Origin: Chloroflexota bacterium
GTDB taxonomy: Bacteria > Chloroflexota > Anaerolineae > Caldilineales > Caldilineaceae
Direction: 5' to 3'
DNA length: 64,000 nucleotides
Assembly (NCBI GenBank): GCA_016861025.1
Contig: BOKO01000015.1
Coordinates: forward strand, 77,294 to 141,293
This document shows positions 18,209-27,166 of the stretch, one piece after another; the first letter of the stretch is position 1, and every line of letters starts with the position of its first letter. The position numbers and the translations under genes are program-made. The notes under the pieces are model-generated. The model saw nothing but the letters and a program-made list of their open reading frames with translations. It was not told the origin of the DNA and made no database searches.

Positions 18209-20755
18209 TCACAGCGTTGACAGTGGGTCGATGTCAACGCGCCAGCCGAACGGTATCTCTAGCCCGCGCAGCACCGCAGCCGGATCAGGAGCGCGCAATA
18301 ACAATTGCCAGCGATAGTAGCCGCGGTGTCGTTCAAAGAATGCGGGGGCTGGGCCTAGCAGCGTGGCGCCCGCGCTCTCTAGCCCCATCGACGCCAGCCG
18401 ATGGCGCACCACCGCCGCCATTCGGTTCGTCTCCTGCTTCACACGATCCAGCCGTTTTTCCCAATAGATCAGCCGCGCCAGTTTGCGCACGGGCGGATAG
18501 CCGTGTTCGCGGCGAAAGGCGAGTTCGCGCGCGTAGAAGCCCTGATAATCGTGCTGTGCTGCGGCCTGGATCACATAATGGTCGGGGCGATAGGTCTGAA
18601 TGACGACGCGACCGCCGCGTTGACTGCGCCCAGCGCGACCGGCGACCTGCGTCAATAACTGGAAAGTGCGTTCGCTGCTACGGAAATCGGGAAGAAACAA
18701 TCCCACGTCCGCCGCCACAACCCCGACGAGCGTCACTAGCGGCAAATCTAACCCTTTGGCAATCATCTGTGTGCCGATCAGGACATCCGCCTGATGCGTA
18801 GCAAAGGCAGCCATGATCTGCTCGTGGCTGCCTTTGCGCCCGGTGGTGTCGGCGTCCCAACGCAGAACGCGCGCGCCGGGCAGAATCTCTTTGACCGCTT
18901 CTTCGATCCGCTCGGTGCCGGCGCCGAAGAAGCGAATCCGCTTGCTCTTGCACACCGGGCAGATGTCGGGAACCGGATGAACCTGGTTGCAATGGTGGCA
19001 GACGAGACGCGCCGCCCGTCCTGAACTCTCCATGTGATAGGTGAGTGGGATGGCGCAGCGCTTGCACTCCTCGACGTGCCCGCAGTCGCGACATATGATA
19101 AAGGTGTTGACGCCGCGCCGGTTCAGGAAAAGGATCGCCTGTTCATGCGCCGCAAGCGTTTCCAGCAGCTGCGCTGAGAGGCTACGGCTGAAAATGCTGC
19201 GATTGCCGGCGCGCAGTTCCTGGCGCATGTCGACGATCTCCACCGGCGGCATGTCCGCATAGACGGCGCTTGTTCCTTCCGGCGCACTCCGATGCCCCAT
19301 CACCCGCTGCGCCATTTCCAGCAACACGATCTCCCCTTGTTGCGCTGCAAAATAGGTCTCCAAACTTGGCGTAGCCGAGCCAAAGATCAGCGTGCAGCCG
19401 GTCATCGCCGCCATGCGCCGTGCAACCGTGCGCGCGTCGTAGAACACCTTGCCGCTGCCCCACTCTTCGGCATCCTGTTTGTAGGTGGATTCATGCTCCT
19501 CATCGATTACGATCAGCCCCAGGTTGGGTGCGGGCGCAAAGAGTGCGCTGCGCGGGCCGATCACTACATCGTAGTTGCCATCGCGAATGCCGCGCCAAAT
19601 GTCATAGCGTTCACCAATGTTCAGCTCCGAGTGAATGACAGTCACTCGCCCAGGGAAACGGCCGGCGAAACGCGCCACGGTCTGCGGCGTCAATGCAATT
19701 TCTGGAACCAGGACGATCGCCTGCTGACCTCGCTGACGGGTTTCCTCGATAGCGCGCAGGTAAATTTCGGTTTTGCCGCTGCCGGTGACGCCATGCAAAA
19801 GAAAAGTGGCGCCCTGTGGTTGCTGAAATCCGGCATCGGCGATGCGCTGCCATACCGCCGCCTGCTCCGAAGTCAACGTCGGCGCTGCGGTGGGTGGGAA
19901 GTTGCGCCCCAACAGCGGGTCGCGCATAAAAATCTCATCGGACAGGTGGACAATTCCCCAGCGTTCCAGATCGCGCAAGGAGTGCAGCGGTGCGGTTGTG
20001 CGTTCATTCAACTCATGGCGCCACAACGGAGCGCCAGCAGCCAGCGCCTCGACAATCGGCAAATGCTTGTCTGTGCTGCGCAGGGTCAACAACAACGCCG
20101 TCGCCGCCTCTTCATCCAACACCAGCCGCACAGTGCGCTGTTCGATTGTGAGCGCACCGCGTTTTGCCAGCGATTTGACGGCGCTGTCGCTGCGCAGCGA
20201 ACAAGCAGCCTGAATCTCCGCCAGCGTTGGCGTCGCGCCGCGATGGGCAACAAGCCACGCCAGCACTTTCGCCATATCGGTGTCGCGCCCAACCTCGGCG
20301 AGGCGGTGATGCGCCTCTTCGGGCGACAGCGCCAGGCTAATGCGCAGTTCGCGGCGCGCGCGCGCGACGGGCGGGCTGTCGGCGCGGCTCAACAGCCCCG
20401 GCGGCAAAAACAAACGGATTGCAGCAGAGAATGGCGCCACATAGTAGTCAGCGATCCAGGCGGCCAACGCGATCTGCACGCCGGTCAGGATCGGTTCGGG
20501 GCGCGCCAATCGCAGGATCGCTTTGGTCTGCACTGGGGCCGAATCGGTGCGGCGCAGAACAATCGCCTGAACCTGTTGCGCGCCAAACGGCGCCCAGACC
20601 AGGTGTCCGGGCTGCACGACATTCTCCAATTCTGGCGGCAAATGATAATGAAAGGTTTGAAGGGCGTCTTCATCGTCAGTGGGCGGGGGAGGCGAATCAC
20701 CGCGGCGAAAAGTGCGGCGAATCGGAACATTGACGACGACTTCTACATAGTCCAT
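18209..20755 (-). CDS. priA: Primosomal protein N' (PriA helicase)
   Basis: 848 residues. Restarts collapsed replication forks by loading the replicative helicase. Walker A is GVTGSGKTEIYL, the DEAH-type box reads VIDEEHESTYKQ, and later helicase motifs include GTQMIAKGLDLPLVTLVGVV and QVAGRAGR. Two zinc sites are intact: CRDCGHVEECKRC and CHHCNQVHPVPDICPVC. I start at the ATG at 20755 (MDYVEVVVNVPIRRTF), the usual beginning of PriA; a GTG at 20791 would add 12 residues. Neither has an obvious RBS. The upstream membrane gene ends 42 nt away, suggesting co-transcription. Confidence 0.93.
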   Translation of the reverse strand: MDYVEVVVNVPIRRTFRRGDSPPPPTDDEDALQTFHYHLPPELENVVQPGHLVWAPFGAQQVQAIVLRRTDSAPVQTKAILRLARPEPILTGVQIALAAWIADYYVAPFSAAIRLFLPPGLLSRADSPPVARARRELRISLALSPEEAHHRLAEVGRDTDMAKVLAWLVAHRGATPTLAEIQAACSLRSDSAVKSLAKRGALTIEQRTVRLVLDEEAATALLLTLRSTDKHLPIVEALAAGAPLWRHELNERTTAPLHSLRDLERWGIVHLSDEIFMRDPLLGRNFPPTAAPTLTSEQAAVWQRIADAGFQQPQGATFLLHGVTGSGKTEIYLRAIEETRQRGQQAIVLVPEIALTPQTVARFAGRFPGRVTVIHSELNIGERYDIWRGIRDGNYDVVIGPRSALFAPAPNLGLIVIDEEHESTYKQDAEEWGSGKVFYDARTVARRMAAMTGCTLIFGSATPSLETYFAAQQGEIVLLEMAQRVMGHRSAPEGTSAVYADMPPVEIVDMRQELRAGNRSIFSRSLSAQLLETLAAHEQAILFLNRRGVNTFIICRDCGHVEECKRCAIPLTYHMESSGRAARLVCHHCNQVHPVPDICPVCKSKRIRFFGAGTERIEEAVKEILPGARVLRWDADTTGRKGSHEQIMAAFATHQADVLIGTQMIAKGLDLPLVTLVGVVAADVGLFLPDFRSSERTFQLLTQVAGRAGRSQRGGRVVIQTYRPDHYVIQAAAQHDYQGFYARELAFRREHGYPPVRKLARLIYWEKRLDRVKQETNRMAAVVRHRLASMGLESAGATLLGPAPAFFERHRGYYRWQLLLRAPDPAAVLRGLEIPFGWRVDIDPLSTL

Positions 20756-20797
20756 GAAACGTTGGGTCACTGCATACACCGGCAAACCCACGCCAGA

Positions 20798-22096
20798 TCA
20801 GCGGGCGCCGTACAACCATTCCTGCGCAAACCCGAGCACAAGCGCAACCGCGGCCGGCAGTGAACCGAGCCATAGACCTGTTGCGTTCCAGCCCATAAAG
20901 TAGCAGACCGTCGCCCAAATCGCAGCCAGCATCAGGCCAAAAATAGCGCCAAGCAAGGGCAACAACAATCCACGCAGACCATACTTGCGATCAAAATAGC
21001 CATGTTCTTGCGCAGCGTGACGTTGCATGTTTGTCAGCACACCAACGGCTGCGCCCAATGCACCGGCAAAGAAGGCGCCGACTGCCATTGGCGTGAACTG
21101 TACAAACACCAAGTCGCTTTCCGTCCAAAACAATGTTTCCAGAAACGCCAGCAGTTCCGGCTGCAGGATATAGCGCGCCGCCAGCGAGGTGACAGCAAGC
21201 GCCGCCCATGCAGTCAGATAGATTGTCAATCGTCGGCGATAAAGCGAAGAGTCATTGTGCATCTGGCGCGTGCGCTGAACGATGCGTCGCACCTGCTGAA
21301 GGTAATAGTCCACCTCCGCTGTACGCGACGGATCGCTCTCCAGAATGTGCTGCGCCTTATTGAGCAGATGACGCCCGCGCTCGGCCGCCTCATGGCCGAC
21401 CGGCAGTGTGGCTGTAATTTCGCTCAACAGCGCATGGATTTCCTGTTCGGCGGTCTCGACATCCGTCTCCACGGCGCGCGGCAGGAGCGTGGAGCGCGCA
21501 TTGGCGCGTGCGCCCACAGTCATCGAACTCGCCAAAGCGGCCGATTGACGACGCACGGCGGTGGAGGGCGAGCGTGTCGGCGCCTCGCTGAGGGCAGCGT
21601 CAAACGTCGCGCTTTCTGCAACGGATGGACGCGCATAGCGCTGCTCCGCCGGAATGAGGCGCCCGGTGCGGTTGGATGCGATATTTGGCGCAGGCTCGGC
21701 TGAAACACTGCCGACGCCATCTTCTTCCATGTCCGCGAGCGACGAGAGAGCGTTTGCAGCATGGGTTGGAACAGAGACGGGCGGAAAGTCAGCCGACGGT
21801 GCAGCACCGGTCATACGCCCAACGCCAGCGTTTGCAGAACGCTCATCATAGATGCTCTCGGACCACGGCGTTTCATGTGCGTTATTTTCAAAGGCGCCGC
21901 CGCCATCGGCGCCTGGGTGAAGTGAGCGATCGGTGAAGCCATTGACATAGCCGATTTCAGCAGAATTAGCCTGACCGCCGTCGATCGCTCCATCGCCAGC
22001 GCCGATGTCCACTCCACCAAGCATCATCTCGTCGAGCAACGCATCGGCGCGCCGCCGCAGCGAATCTATATTTTCGTCAATATAAGCGCGTGTCAT
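20798..22096 (-). CDS. Membrane protein of unknown function with a long acidic N-terminal region
   Basis: 432 residues from the ATG at 22096. The first 290 residues are hydrophilic, low-complexity and rich in Ala, Ser, Thr and acidic residues, beginning with a helix MTRAYIDENIDSLRRRADALLDEMML. A helical stretch then contains AEQEIHALLSEITATLPVGHEAAERGRHLLNKAQHIL and YYLQQVRRIVQRTRQM. Four hydrophobic segments follow (about residues 300-432), with the Gly/Ala-rich AFFAGALGAAVGVL and LLPLLGAIFGLMLAAIWATV. I do not recognise a family. It lies upstream of priA on the same strand and diverges from the rpmH block. Confidence 0.5.
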   Translation of the reverse strand: MTRAYIDENIDSLRRRADALLDEMMLGGVDIGAGDGAIDGGQANSAEIGYVNGFTDRSLHPGADGGGAFENNAHETPWSESIYDERSANAGVGRMTGAAPSADFPPVSVPTHAANALSSLADMEEDGVGSVSAEPAPNIASNRTGRLIPAEQRYARPSVAESATFDAALSEAPTRSPSTAVRRQSAALASSMTVGARANARSTLLPRAVETDVETAEQEIHALLSEITATLPVGHEAAERGRHLLNKAQHILESDPSRTAEVDYYLQQVRRIVQRTRQMHNDSSLYRRRLTIYLTAWAALAVTSLAARYILQPELLAFLETLFWTESDLVFVQFTPMAVGAFFAGALGAAVGVLTNMQRHAAQEHGYFDRKYGLRGLLLPLLGAIFGLMLAAIWATVCYFMGWNATGLWLGSLPAAVALVLGFAQEWLYGAR

Positions 22097-22261
22097 GCCA
22101 GAACGCCATTGGGTATTAAGTTCATTGTCAGGCAGAGACGTTCCTGTCGACCTCAATCGTTTTGCCTCCACATCGGGCCGCGTTTTGCCCAATCATGTTG
22201 ATAGTACCATGCATCGATCCACTTGCCAATAGAATTGAAGCTCCGAAACCCTGCAACAGAT

Positions 22262-22291
22262 TTGACACGCCAAAAAGCCGACGCATATAAT
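22262..22291 (+). promoter_or_regulatory. Consensus promoter (TTGACA-18-TATAAT) far upstream of rpmH
   Basis: Perfect -35 at 22262-22267 and perfect -10 at 22286-22291, spacer 18 bp. It starts a 270-nt leader before rpmH, or a separate small RNA. The rest of the 473-bp gap (22097-22569) holds no gene I can support and no DnaA-box cluster; it shows only short hairpins such as GAAATGT (22322-22328) with ACATTTC (22342-22348). Confidence 0.65.
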
Positions 22292-22569
22292 GCTGTTTTG
22301 ACGCTCATGCGTATAAGTGTCGAAATGTGTGCAGACGTGATACATTTCACCAGTTTGGTGCACATTCTCGCAACGCTGGTCGTCTAGAAAAAGCGAATAA
22401 GCAACGAACAGATCGCTCTTCATGACCGACGCTTTGCGACAGATGCCTGCATTACGAACATCTACGCTGGCGGACTGTTGAGTGTTCGATGGCTGGCTTG
22501 CTGAACAAGTCAGTTATAGAGCGATTTGAGCGGATGCCTAAGACTGTATAGAACAGGAGCAAACTTATC

Positions 22570-22734
22570 ATGGCGACGAAACGAACCTGGCAACCGAAAG
22601 TTCGCAAACGACTGAAGACGCATGGCTTTCGCAGCCGCATGTCTACACCGGGTGGGCGCAACGTGCTGCGTCGGCGCCGTCTCAAAGGTCGCGCCCGTCT
22701 CAGCGTACAGTTGACCAATCGCAAAGCCGTCTAG
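22570..22734 (+). CDS. rpmH: 50S ribosomal protein bL34
   Basis: 54 residues: [19 protein letters not shown] then [20 protein letters not shown] then [15 protein letters not shown]. The family pattern (KRT-QPS/K, HGFR-RM-T-GGR-VL-RRR-KGR) is complete; the C-terminus is slightly longer than usual. AGGAGC lies 9 nt before the ATG. It heads the conserved rpmH-rnpA-yidD-yidC-jag order that is typical of the replication-origin region. Confidence 0.95.
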   Translation: MATKRTWQPKVRKRLKTHGFRSRMSTPGGRNVLRRRRLKGRARLSVQLTNRKAV

Positions 22735-22843
22735 CGTTTTGGTGTAATCGAGTTTTCTGCAGGTCGGTTCTGCCAGGGTCCAATAGAAACCATGCTATGG
22801 CATGGCGTCTGCGCAAGAACGTTCCGTCCGGTCACCGCACATT

Positions 22844-23203
22844 GTGAAGCGACGCTATCGCGTGCGCACAAACAAGCAGTTCCAGGAGATTCGTCGCCAG
22901 GGACGTTCATACGCCAATCATTTGCTTGTGTTGTGCGCACTGCCCAACAATCTGCCCTACAGCCGATTCGGGTTTGCCGTCAACAGCCGCATCGGCAATG
23001 CTGTGCGCCGTAATCGGATCAAACGTCGTCTGCGTGAGATCATTCGTCTGCAACAAGAAAGCATTCAGCCCGGCTGGGACATTGTCTTGATTGCCAGACA
23101 GCCAATTCGCAGTGCGGACTATCATGAGATGGAAACCGCCTGCGCCCGCCTGCTTCGGCGGGCGCAGCTTTTCCAATCGCAGACAACAACCGAAGATGAG
23201 TGA
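22844..23203 (+). CDS. rnpA: Ribonuclease P protein component
   Basis: 119 residues from the GTG at 22844, giving the usual family opening [23 protein letters not shown]. An in-frame ATG at 22802 would add 14 residues unlike the family; neither start has a clear RBS, so the choice rests on homology. The RNR motif region is [27 protein letters not shown], intact. Binds the RNase P RNA for tRNA 5' maturation. It lies between rpmH and yidD, whose start is 2 nt past its stop. Confidence 0.92.
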   Translation: MKRRYRVRTNKQFQEIRRQGRSYANHLLVLCALPNNLPYSRFGFAVNSRIGNAVRRNRIKRRLREIIRLQQESIQPGWDIVLIARQPIRSADYHEMETACARLLRRAQLFQSQTTTEDE

Positions 23204-23205
23204 CC

Positions 23206-23415
23206 ATGCGTGCAATTGCGCTTGCAATGATCCGTTTCTATCAAAAGTTTATGTCGCCCATGTTGGGCAATAATTGCCGTTTCTATCCGTCCTGCTCCTC
23301 ATACACCTATCAAGCCATCGAAAAGTATGGCGTCGCCAAAGGCAGTTGGATGGGGTTCAAGCGCATACTGCGGTGCAATCCCTGGAATGAAGGCGGGTTT
23401 GACCCACTTCCCTAA
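23206..23415 (+). CDS. yidD: Membrane protein insertion efficiency factor YidD
   Basis: 69 residues: an amphipathic N-terminal helix [21 protein letters not shown] and the three-cysteine core [15 protein letters not shown]...[11 protein letters not shown], ending in FDPLP. Assists YidC/Sec insertion at the inner membrane face. A GTG at 23200 that overlaps the rnpA stop codon is an alternative start; the ATG matches the family better. Tight spacing implies co-transcription with rnpA and yidC. Confidence 0.92.
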   Translation: MRAIALAMIRFYQKFMSPMLGNNCRFYPSCSSYTYQAIEKYGVAKGSWMGFKRILRCNPWNEGGFDPLP

Positions 23416-23454
23416 GATAGAGTGGTGTTCTTCCCGTAATAAGGAGAAACCTCT

Positions 23455-24420
23455 GTGAAACAAAGACGTTGGATCATTCTCGCCATCCTTGTTCTGGCTG
23501 CAATGACCCTGACAGGTTGTGGCGTTCCCTACGAAGGCGTCGATGTTACGACCACGCCGCCGGAAGGTTTCTGGCAGACCTTCGTTGTCTGGCCGCTTGC
23601 CAATATTCTGATCGGAATGGACTCGATGCTCGAAAGGGCAGGCGTAGCCTACAGTTGGGGCTGGGCGATCGTGCTCTTTACGCTTGGCATCAAAATCATC
23701 ACCTTCCCGCTTAACCTCAGCCAGATTCGCGGCATGCAGGCGCAGAAAGAGCTACAGCCGCGCCTCTCTGAACTTCAGAAAAAATACGGCAAGGATCGCG
23801 AACGATTGGCGCAAGAACAGATGAAGCTTTATAAGGAAGCCGGCGTCAATCCTCTGAGTGGCTGCCTTCCTCTGCTCGTTCAGATGCCTATCCTGTTCGG
23901 TCTTTATGCAGCGCTCGTGGCGGTCGGGCCCATGTTGGAAAACGCAGGCTTTTTCTGGATCCCCGATCTGAGCTTTCCCAATTTTGAGCTCGGTTTAGGC
24001 TGGATACCAGAAGCATGGTCCGCCGGCGATTATTACACCCTGATCGCATATATGATCCTTCCGATCCTGCTGGTCGTATCCCAAATCTTCATGCAAAAGT
24101 GGATGACGCCGGCGACGGCGGATTCTGAGCAAGCCAAAATGACGCAGAATCTGAGCATGGTCATGACGCTTTTCTTCGGCTACTTCACATTGCAGGTGCC
24201 CGCCGGTCTAAGCCTCTACTGGGTCACCAGCAACCTGTTGCAGATCGGCCAACAATGGGCAGTCACTCGCTTCTTCCTGCAGAAGCCCCAGGTGGCGGCG
24301 ACGACCGCGGCGTCGCCTGCCGAGCCGGTCACGGTTGATGTCAAGCCGCAGAATCCACAGCCCGTCAAATCGACGACGGCTGCACCGACGCCCAAACGCA
24401 ACAAAGCCAAAAGGAAGTAA
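23455..24420 (+). CDS. yidC: Membrane protein insertase YidC/Oxa1
   Basis: 321 residues, starting at a GTG with AAGGAGA upstream. The N-terminus is a lipoprotein-type signal (LTGC), as in the Gram-positive SpoIIIJ style. The catalytic core has five membrane segments: SWGWAIVLFTLGIKIITFPLNLSQIRGMQ (with the conserved Arg in the groove), the cytoplasmic coiled hairpin LSELQKKYGKDRERLAQEQMKLYKEAGVNPLSGCLPLLVQMPI, and QVPAGLSLYWVTSNLLQIGQQW. The tail is Lys-rich (KRNKAKRK), typical for ribosome binding. Only 3 nt separate it from jag. Confidence 0.95.
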   Translation: MKQRRWIILAILVLAAMTLTGCGVPYEGVDVTTTPPEGFWQTFVVWPLANILIGMDSMLERAGVAYSWGWAIVLFTLGIKIITFPLNLSQIRGMQAQKELQPRLSELQKKYGKDRERLAQEQMKLYKEAGVNPLSGCLPLLVQMPILFGLYAALVAVGPMLENAGFFWIPDLSFPNFELGLGWIPEAWSAGDYYTLIAYMILPILLVVSQIFMQKWMTPATADSEQAKMTQNLSMVMTLFFGYFTLQVPAGLSLYWVTSNLLQIGQQWAVTRFFLQKPQVAATTAASPAEPVTVDVKPQNPQPVKSTTAAPTPKRNKAKRK

Positions 24421-24423
24421 GCG

Positions 24424-25308
24424 ATGGCCGACGAAACCCTATTCACCGGCAAAAGCGTCGACGAGGCAATTGCTGAAGGACTGCGCACGCTGGGACTTTT
24501 GCAGAACGAGGTGGAGATCGAGATCATTAGTCGAGGAAGCCGCGGCATTTTTGGCCTCGGCAGCGAACCGGCGCAGGTGCGCATCAGGCGGCGTTCGGTC
24601 GGCGTGCAGGCTGCGCCGCCTGCAACTGCGCCCCCGCCGCCCGCGCCATCGCTAGATGTCGAGCCTGTCGAAGACGTCGTTGCTCCACCATCCAAGCCGC
24701 CAGCCACAGATCCTTCGCTTATTTCCACGGAAGTGTTCGCACCTGACCTGCCAGGTGCACAGACAGCGAGCGACGAGATAGAGATAGATGTAGACGCCGA
24801 AACCGTCGAAGATGCCGAATCAACTGCCGAAGAGGACGAACAACTGGTTCAGCTCGCCACGGAATTGCTCGGCGCTTTGGTGCGGCTGATGGGCTTTGAA
24901 GCCGAGGTTGTCGCAACGTGGCGCGAACCGGATGCAGACAACGAGCAGCGCTATTTGTTGCTCGACTTGCAGGGCAAAGACTTGAGTCCATTGATCGGAC
25001 GTCGCGGCGACACACTGGGCAACATGCAATATCTGGTGCGCTTGATGGTCAATCAGCGCCTCCATCGGTGGAAGAACATCGTCGTCGACGTCGAGGGCTA
25101 TCGCCAGCGCCGCATCGAGCATCTGTCGCAACTTGCACTACGCTCAGCCCAGCAAGTTGCCCAGACAGGACGAGCGCTCGCGCTAGAGCCAATGGCGCCT
25201 GGTGAACGGAGGATCATTCACCTCACATTGCGCGACCACCCAGATGTCATCACGGAGAGCAGCGGCGAGGGCGAACGACGCAAAGTTCAGATTCTTCCGC
25301 GGAGATGA
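24424..25308 (+). CDS. jag: RNA-binding protein Jag/KhpB (Jag_N, KH, R3H)
   Basis: 294 residues. Jag_N domain (about 5-52: GKSVDEAIAEGLRTLGLLQNEVEIEI, SRGIFGLGSEPA), then an acidic Pro-rich linker, a KH domain (about 140-215) with the GxxG loop IGRRGDTLG, and a C-terminal R3H domain with GERRIIHLTL. The family binds RNA and influences cell elongation and division together with KhpA. Translationally close to yidC (3 nt) and followed after 1 nt by the pfkB gene, which uses an RBS inside jag. Confidence 0.9.
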   Translation: MADETLFTGKSVDEAIAEGLRTLGLLQNEVEIEIISRGSRGIFGLGSEPAQVRIRRRSVGVQAAPPATAPPPPAPSLDVEPVEDVVAPPSKPPATDPSLISTEVFAPDLPGAQTASDEIEIDVDAETVEDAESTAEEDEQLVQLATELLGALVRLMGFEAEVVATWREPDADNEQRYLLLDLQGKDLSPLIGRRGDTLGNMQYLVRLMVNQRLHRWKNIVVDVEGYRQRRIEHLSQLALRSAQQVAQTGRALALEPMAPGERRIIHLTLRDHPDVITESSGEGERRKVQILPRR

Positions 25309-25309
25309 C

Positions 25310-26236
25310 GTGGCAGCGAATCCACCCGTGAGCACATCGACGGCGTCGATCGATATCCTGTTGATCGGCAACGTCACACGCGACCTGCTTCATGAGCACG
25401 ACTTCAGCGCCTATCTGCTGGGTGGGACAGTGACCTTTGCCGCCGTCGTCGCCGACCGGCTTGGTCGCCGCCCTACAGTGGTGACGCGCGCCGCTCCTGA
25501 CACCGATCTGTCTGCAATGCCGTCGTCGGCGCAACTGCACGTCCTGCCTTCGCCGTCGACCACTACTTTCAGCAATATCTACACGCCGCACGGTCGTATT
25601 CAATATTGTTATACGCCGGCGCCGCCAATCAGCGCAAAAGACATCGATCCCAATTTGCGCCATCCTGATATTGTTCTGCTCGGCCCCATTGCAAATGAAA
25701 TCGAGCCGGATGTGCCGGCGATTTTTGCCGAGGACACGGTGATCGCCGCCGTGCCCCAGGGATGGATGCGCCGCTGGGACGCCGATGGCCGCGTGCACAG
25801 TAAACAGTGGGAGACCGCGCGCGAAATTTTGCCCTATCTGGACGCGCTGATCCTATCGCTAGAGGACATCGACTACGAGTGGGAGCGCCTGGCGCCTGCC
25901 TTTGACTATGTGCCTCTGATCGTCGTCACCGAATATCGCGACGGTTCGACCGTCTTCCAACGCCAACCCGATGGCAGCATTCACGAAGTGAAGATTCCAC
26001 CACGGCCCGCAAACGAGGTTGACCCAACCGGCGCAGGCGATATTTTCACCACGGCGTTTTTGATCCGCCTTGAGGAGACCAAAGACCCGATTCAAGCAGC
26101 GCGTTTCGGCAATGTCGCAGCGTCAATGAGCGTCGAACATGTTGGGGTGAGCGGCATTCCATCCCGTCAGGCGATCCTGGACTATATGGAGGCCCATCCT
26201 TTCGAGCCGATGATGGTCGAACAGTCGAAATTCTGA
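25310..26236 (+). CDS. PfkB-family carbohydrate/nucleoside kinase-like protein
   Basis: 308 residues. Ribokinase fold: an early LLIGNVTRDLL strand, the GGTVTFAAVVADRLG substrate-side motif, and the ATP/anion-hole motif DPTGAGDIFTTAFLIRL with the catalytic Asp. It is shorter than sugar kinases and lacks part of the lid, like the PfkB-type proteins I have seen beside parA in Chloroflexi; substrate unknown. The GTG at 25310 has GGAGA 4 nt upstream; earlier starts lie within jag. Its place in the jag-parA interval suggests co-transcription with the origin-region genes. Confidence 0.75.
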   Translation: MAANPPVSTSTASIDILLIGNVTRDLLHEHDFSAYLLGGTVTFAAVVADRLGRRPTVVTRAAPDTDLSAMPSSAQLHVLPSPSTTTFSNIYTPHGRIQYCYTPAPPISAKDIDPNLRHPDIVLLGPIANEIEPDVPAIFAEDTVIAAVPQGWMRRWDADGRVHSKQWETAREILPYLDALILSLEDIDYEWERLAPAFDYVPLIVVTEYRDGSTVFQRQPDGSIHEVKIPPRPANEVDPTGAGDIFTTAFLIRLEETKDPIQAARFGNVAASMSVEHVGVSGIPSRQAILDYMEAHPFEPMMVEQSKF

Positions 26237-26335
26237 ACGGTTGCCTGCGAAATCTACGCACGCGCTGCGAAGAGGCGGGATGTGGAATGAAGTGCAAGCT
26301 GCAGCAAACGGACGCTGCAAGTTCCTGAGATCATC

Positions 26336-27148
26336 ATGACAGCGCGCATCTACTGTTTTGCCAACCAAAAAGGCGGCGTCGCCAAGACGACGACGGCTGT
26401 CAATCTCGGCGCCTATCTGGCGGCAAGCGGGCGTCGTGTGCTATTGGTGGACACCGACCCACAGAGCAACGCCACCACAAGCCTCGGCATCAATCCACGC
26501 ACCCTTTCCATCAGTCTGTATGATGTGTTGATCGATGGGCGCCCCGCTCAGGACGCATTGACGCTGACAGCCTGGATGAACCTCGACCTGCTGCCGGCAA
26601 GCACTGACCTGGCAGGTGCAGAAGTGGAAATGGCAGGCATGATGGCGCGCGAACGTTTGCTGGCGCGCAGTCTGGCGAGCGTAAGCAACAAATACGACTA
26701 CATCTTTATCGACGAGCCGCCCAGCCTTGGTCTGCTGACGATCAACGGCCTGACAGCCGCCACGCACGGCGTGATCATTCCGGTGCAGTGCGAGTATCTG
26801 GCATTGGAAGGATTGAGCCTGCTGCTCAACACGATTCGTCAGGTGCGCGAGATTCTCAACGACCGGCTGGTGATCGCGGGCGTGGTGCTGACGATGTACG
26901 ACGCACGCACCAATCTCGGGCAGGAAGTTGTGGAGGATGTACGCCGTTTCTTCCCCAACGAGGTCTACCAGACGATCATCCCGCGCAATGTGCGGCTGAG
27001 CGAGGCGCCCTCGCACGGTCAGACGATCCTGAGCTATGCGCCGATGAGCGCAGGCGCCATGGCTTATCAGGCGTTGGCGCAGGAGTTTTTGCAGCGCGTC
27101 GAGGGCGTGCACACCACGATCTCTCCGTCGTCTCAACAGCGAGTCTAG
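26336..27148 (+). CDS. parA: Chromosome-partitioning ATPase ParA (Soj)
   Basis: 270 residues. The deviant Walker A motif reads NQKGGVAKTTTAVNLGAYLA, Walker A' is VDTDPQSNATTSLG, and Walker B is YIFIDEPPSLGLLTINGL. VQCEYLALEGLSLLLNTI and the DNA-binding basic region near RNVRLSEAPSHGQ are typical. ParA forms a dynamic DNA-bound ATPase that moves ParB-parS complexes. It lacks a long N-terminal HTH, so it is the chromosomal type. Followed 18 nt later by parB. Confidence 0.95.
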   Translation: MTARIYCFANQKGGVAKTTTAVNLGAYLAASGRRVLLVDTDPQSNATTSLGINPRTLSISLYDVLIDGRPAQDALTLTAWMNLDLLPASTDLAGAEVEMAGMMARERLLARSLASVSNKYDYIFIDEPPSLGLLTINGLTAATHGVIIPVQCEYLALEGLSLLLNTIRQVREILNDRLVIAGVVLTMYDARTNLGQEVVEDVRRFFPNEVYQTIIPRNVRLSEAPSHGQTILSYAPMSAGAMAYQALAQEFLQRVEGVHTTISPSSQQRV

Positions 27149-27166
27149 CACAAAGGGAGCAAAAGC

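Noticed and set aside
18205..18213. DnaA-box-like TTATTCACA next to the priA stop codon
   Set aside because: A single copy without an AT-rich element or a cluster. Not an origin.
22097..22569. oriC expected near rpmH
   Set aside because: No TTATNCACA cluster was found in this gap and dnaA/dnaN are not in the window; rpmH can be displaced from oriC.
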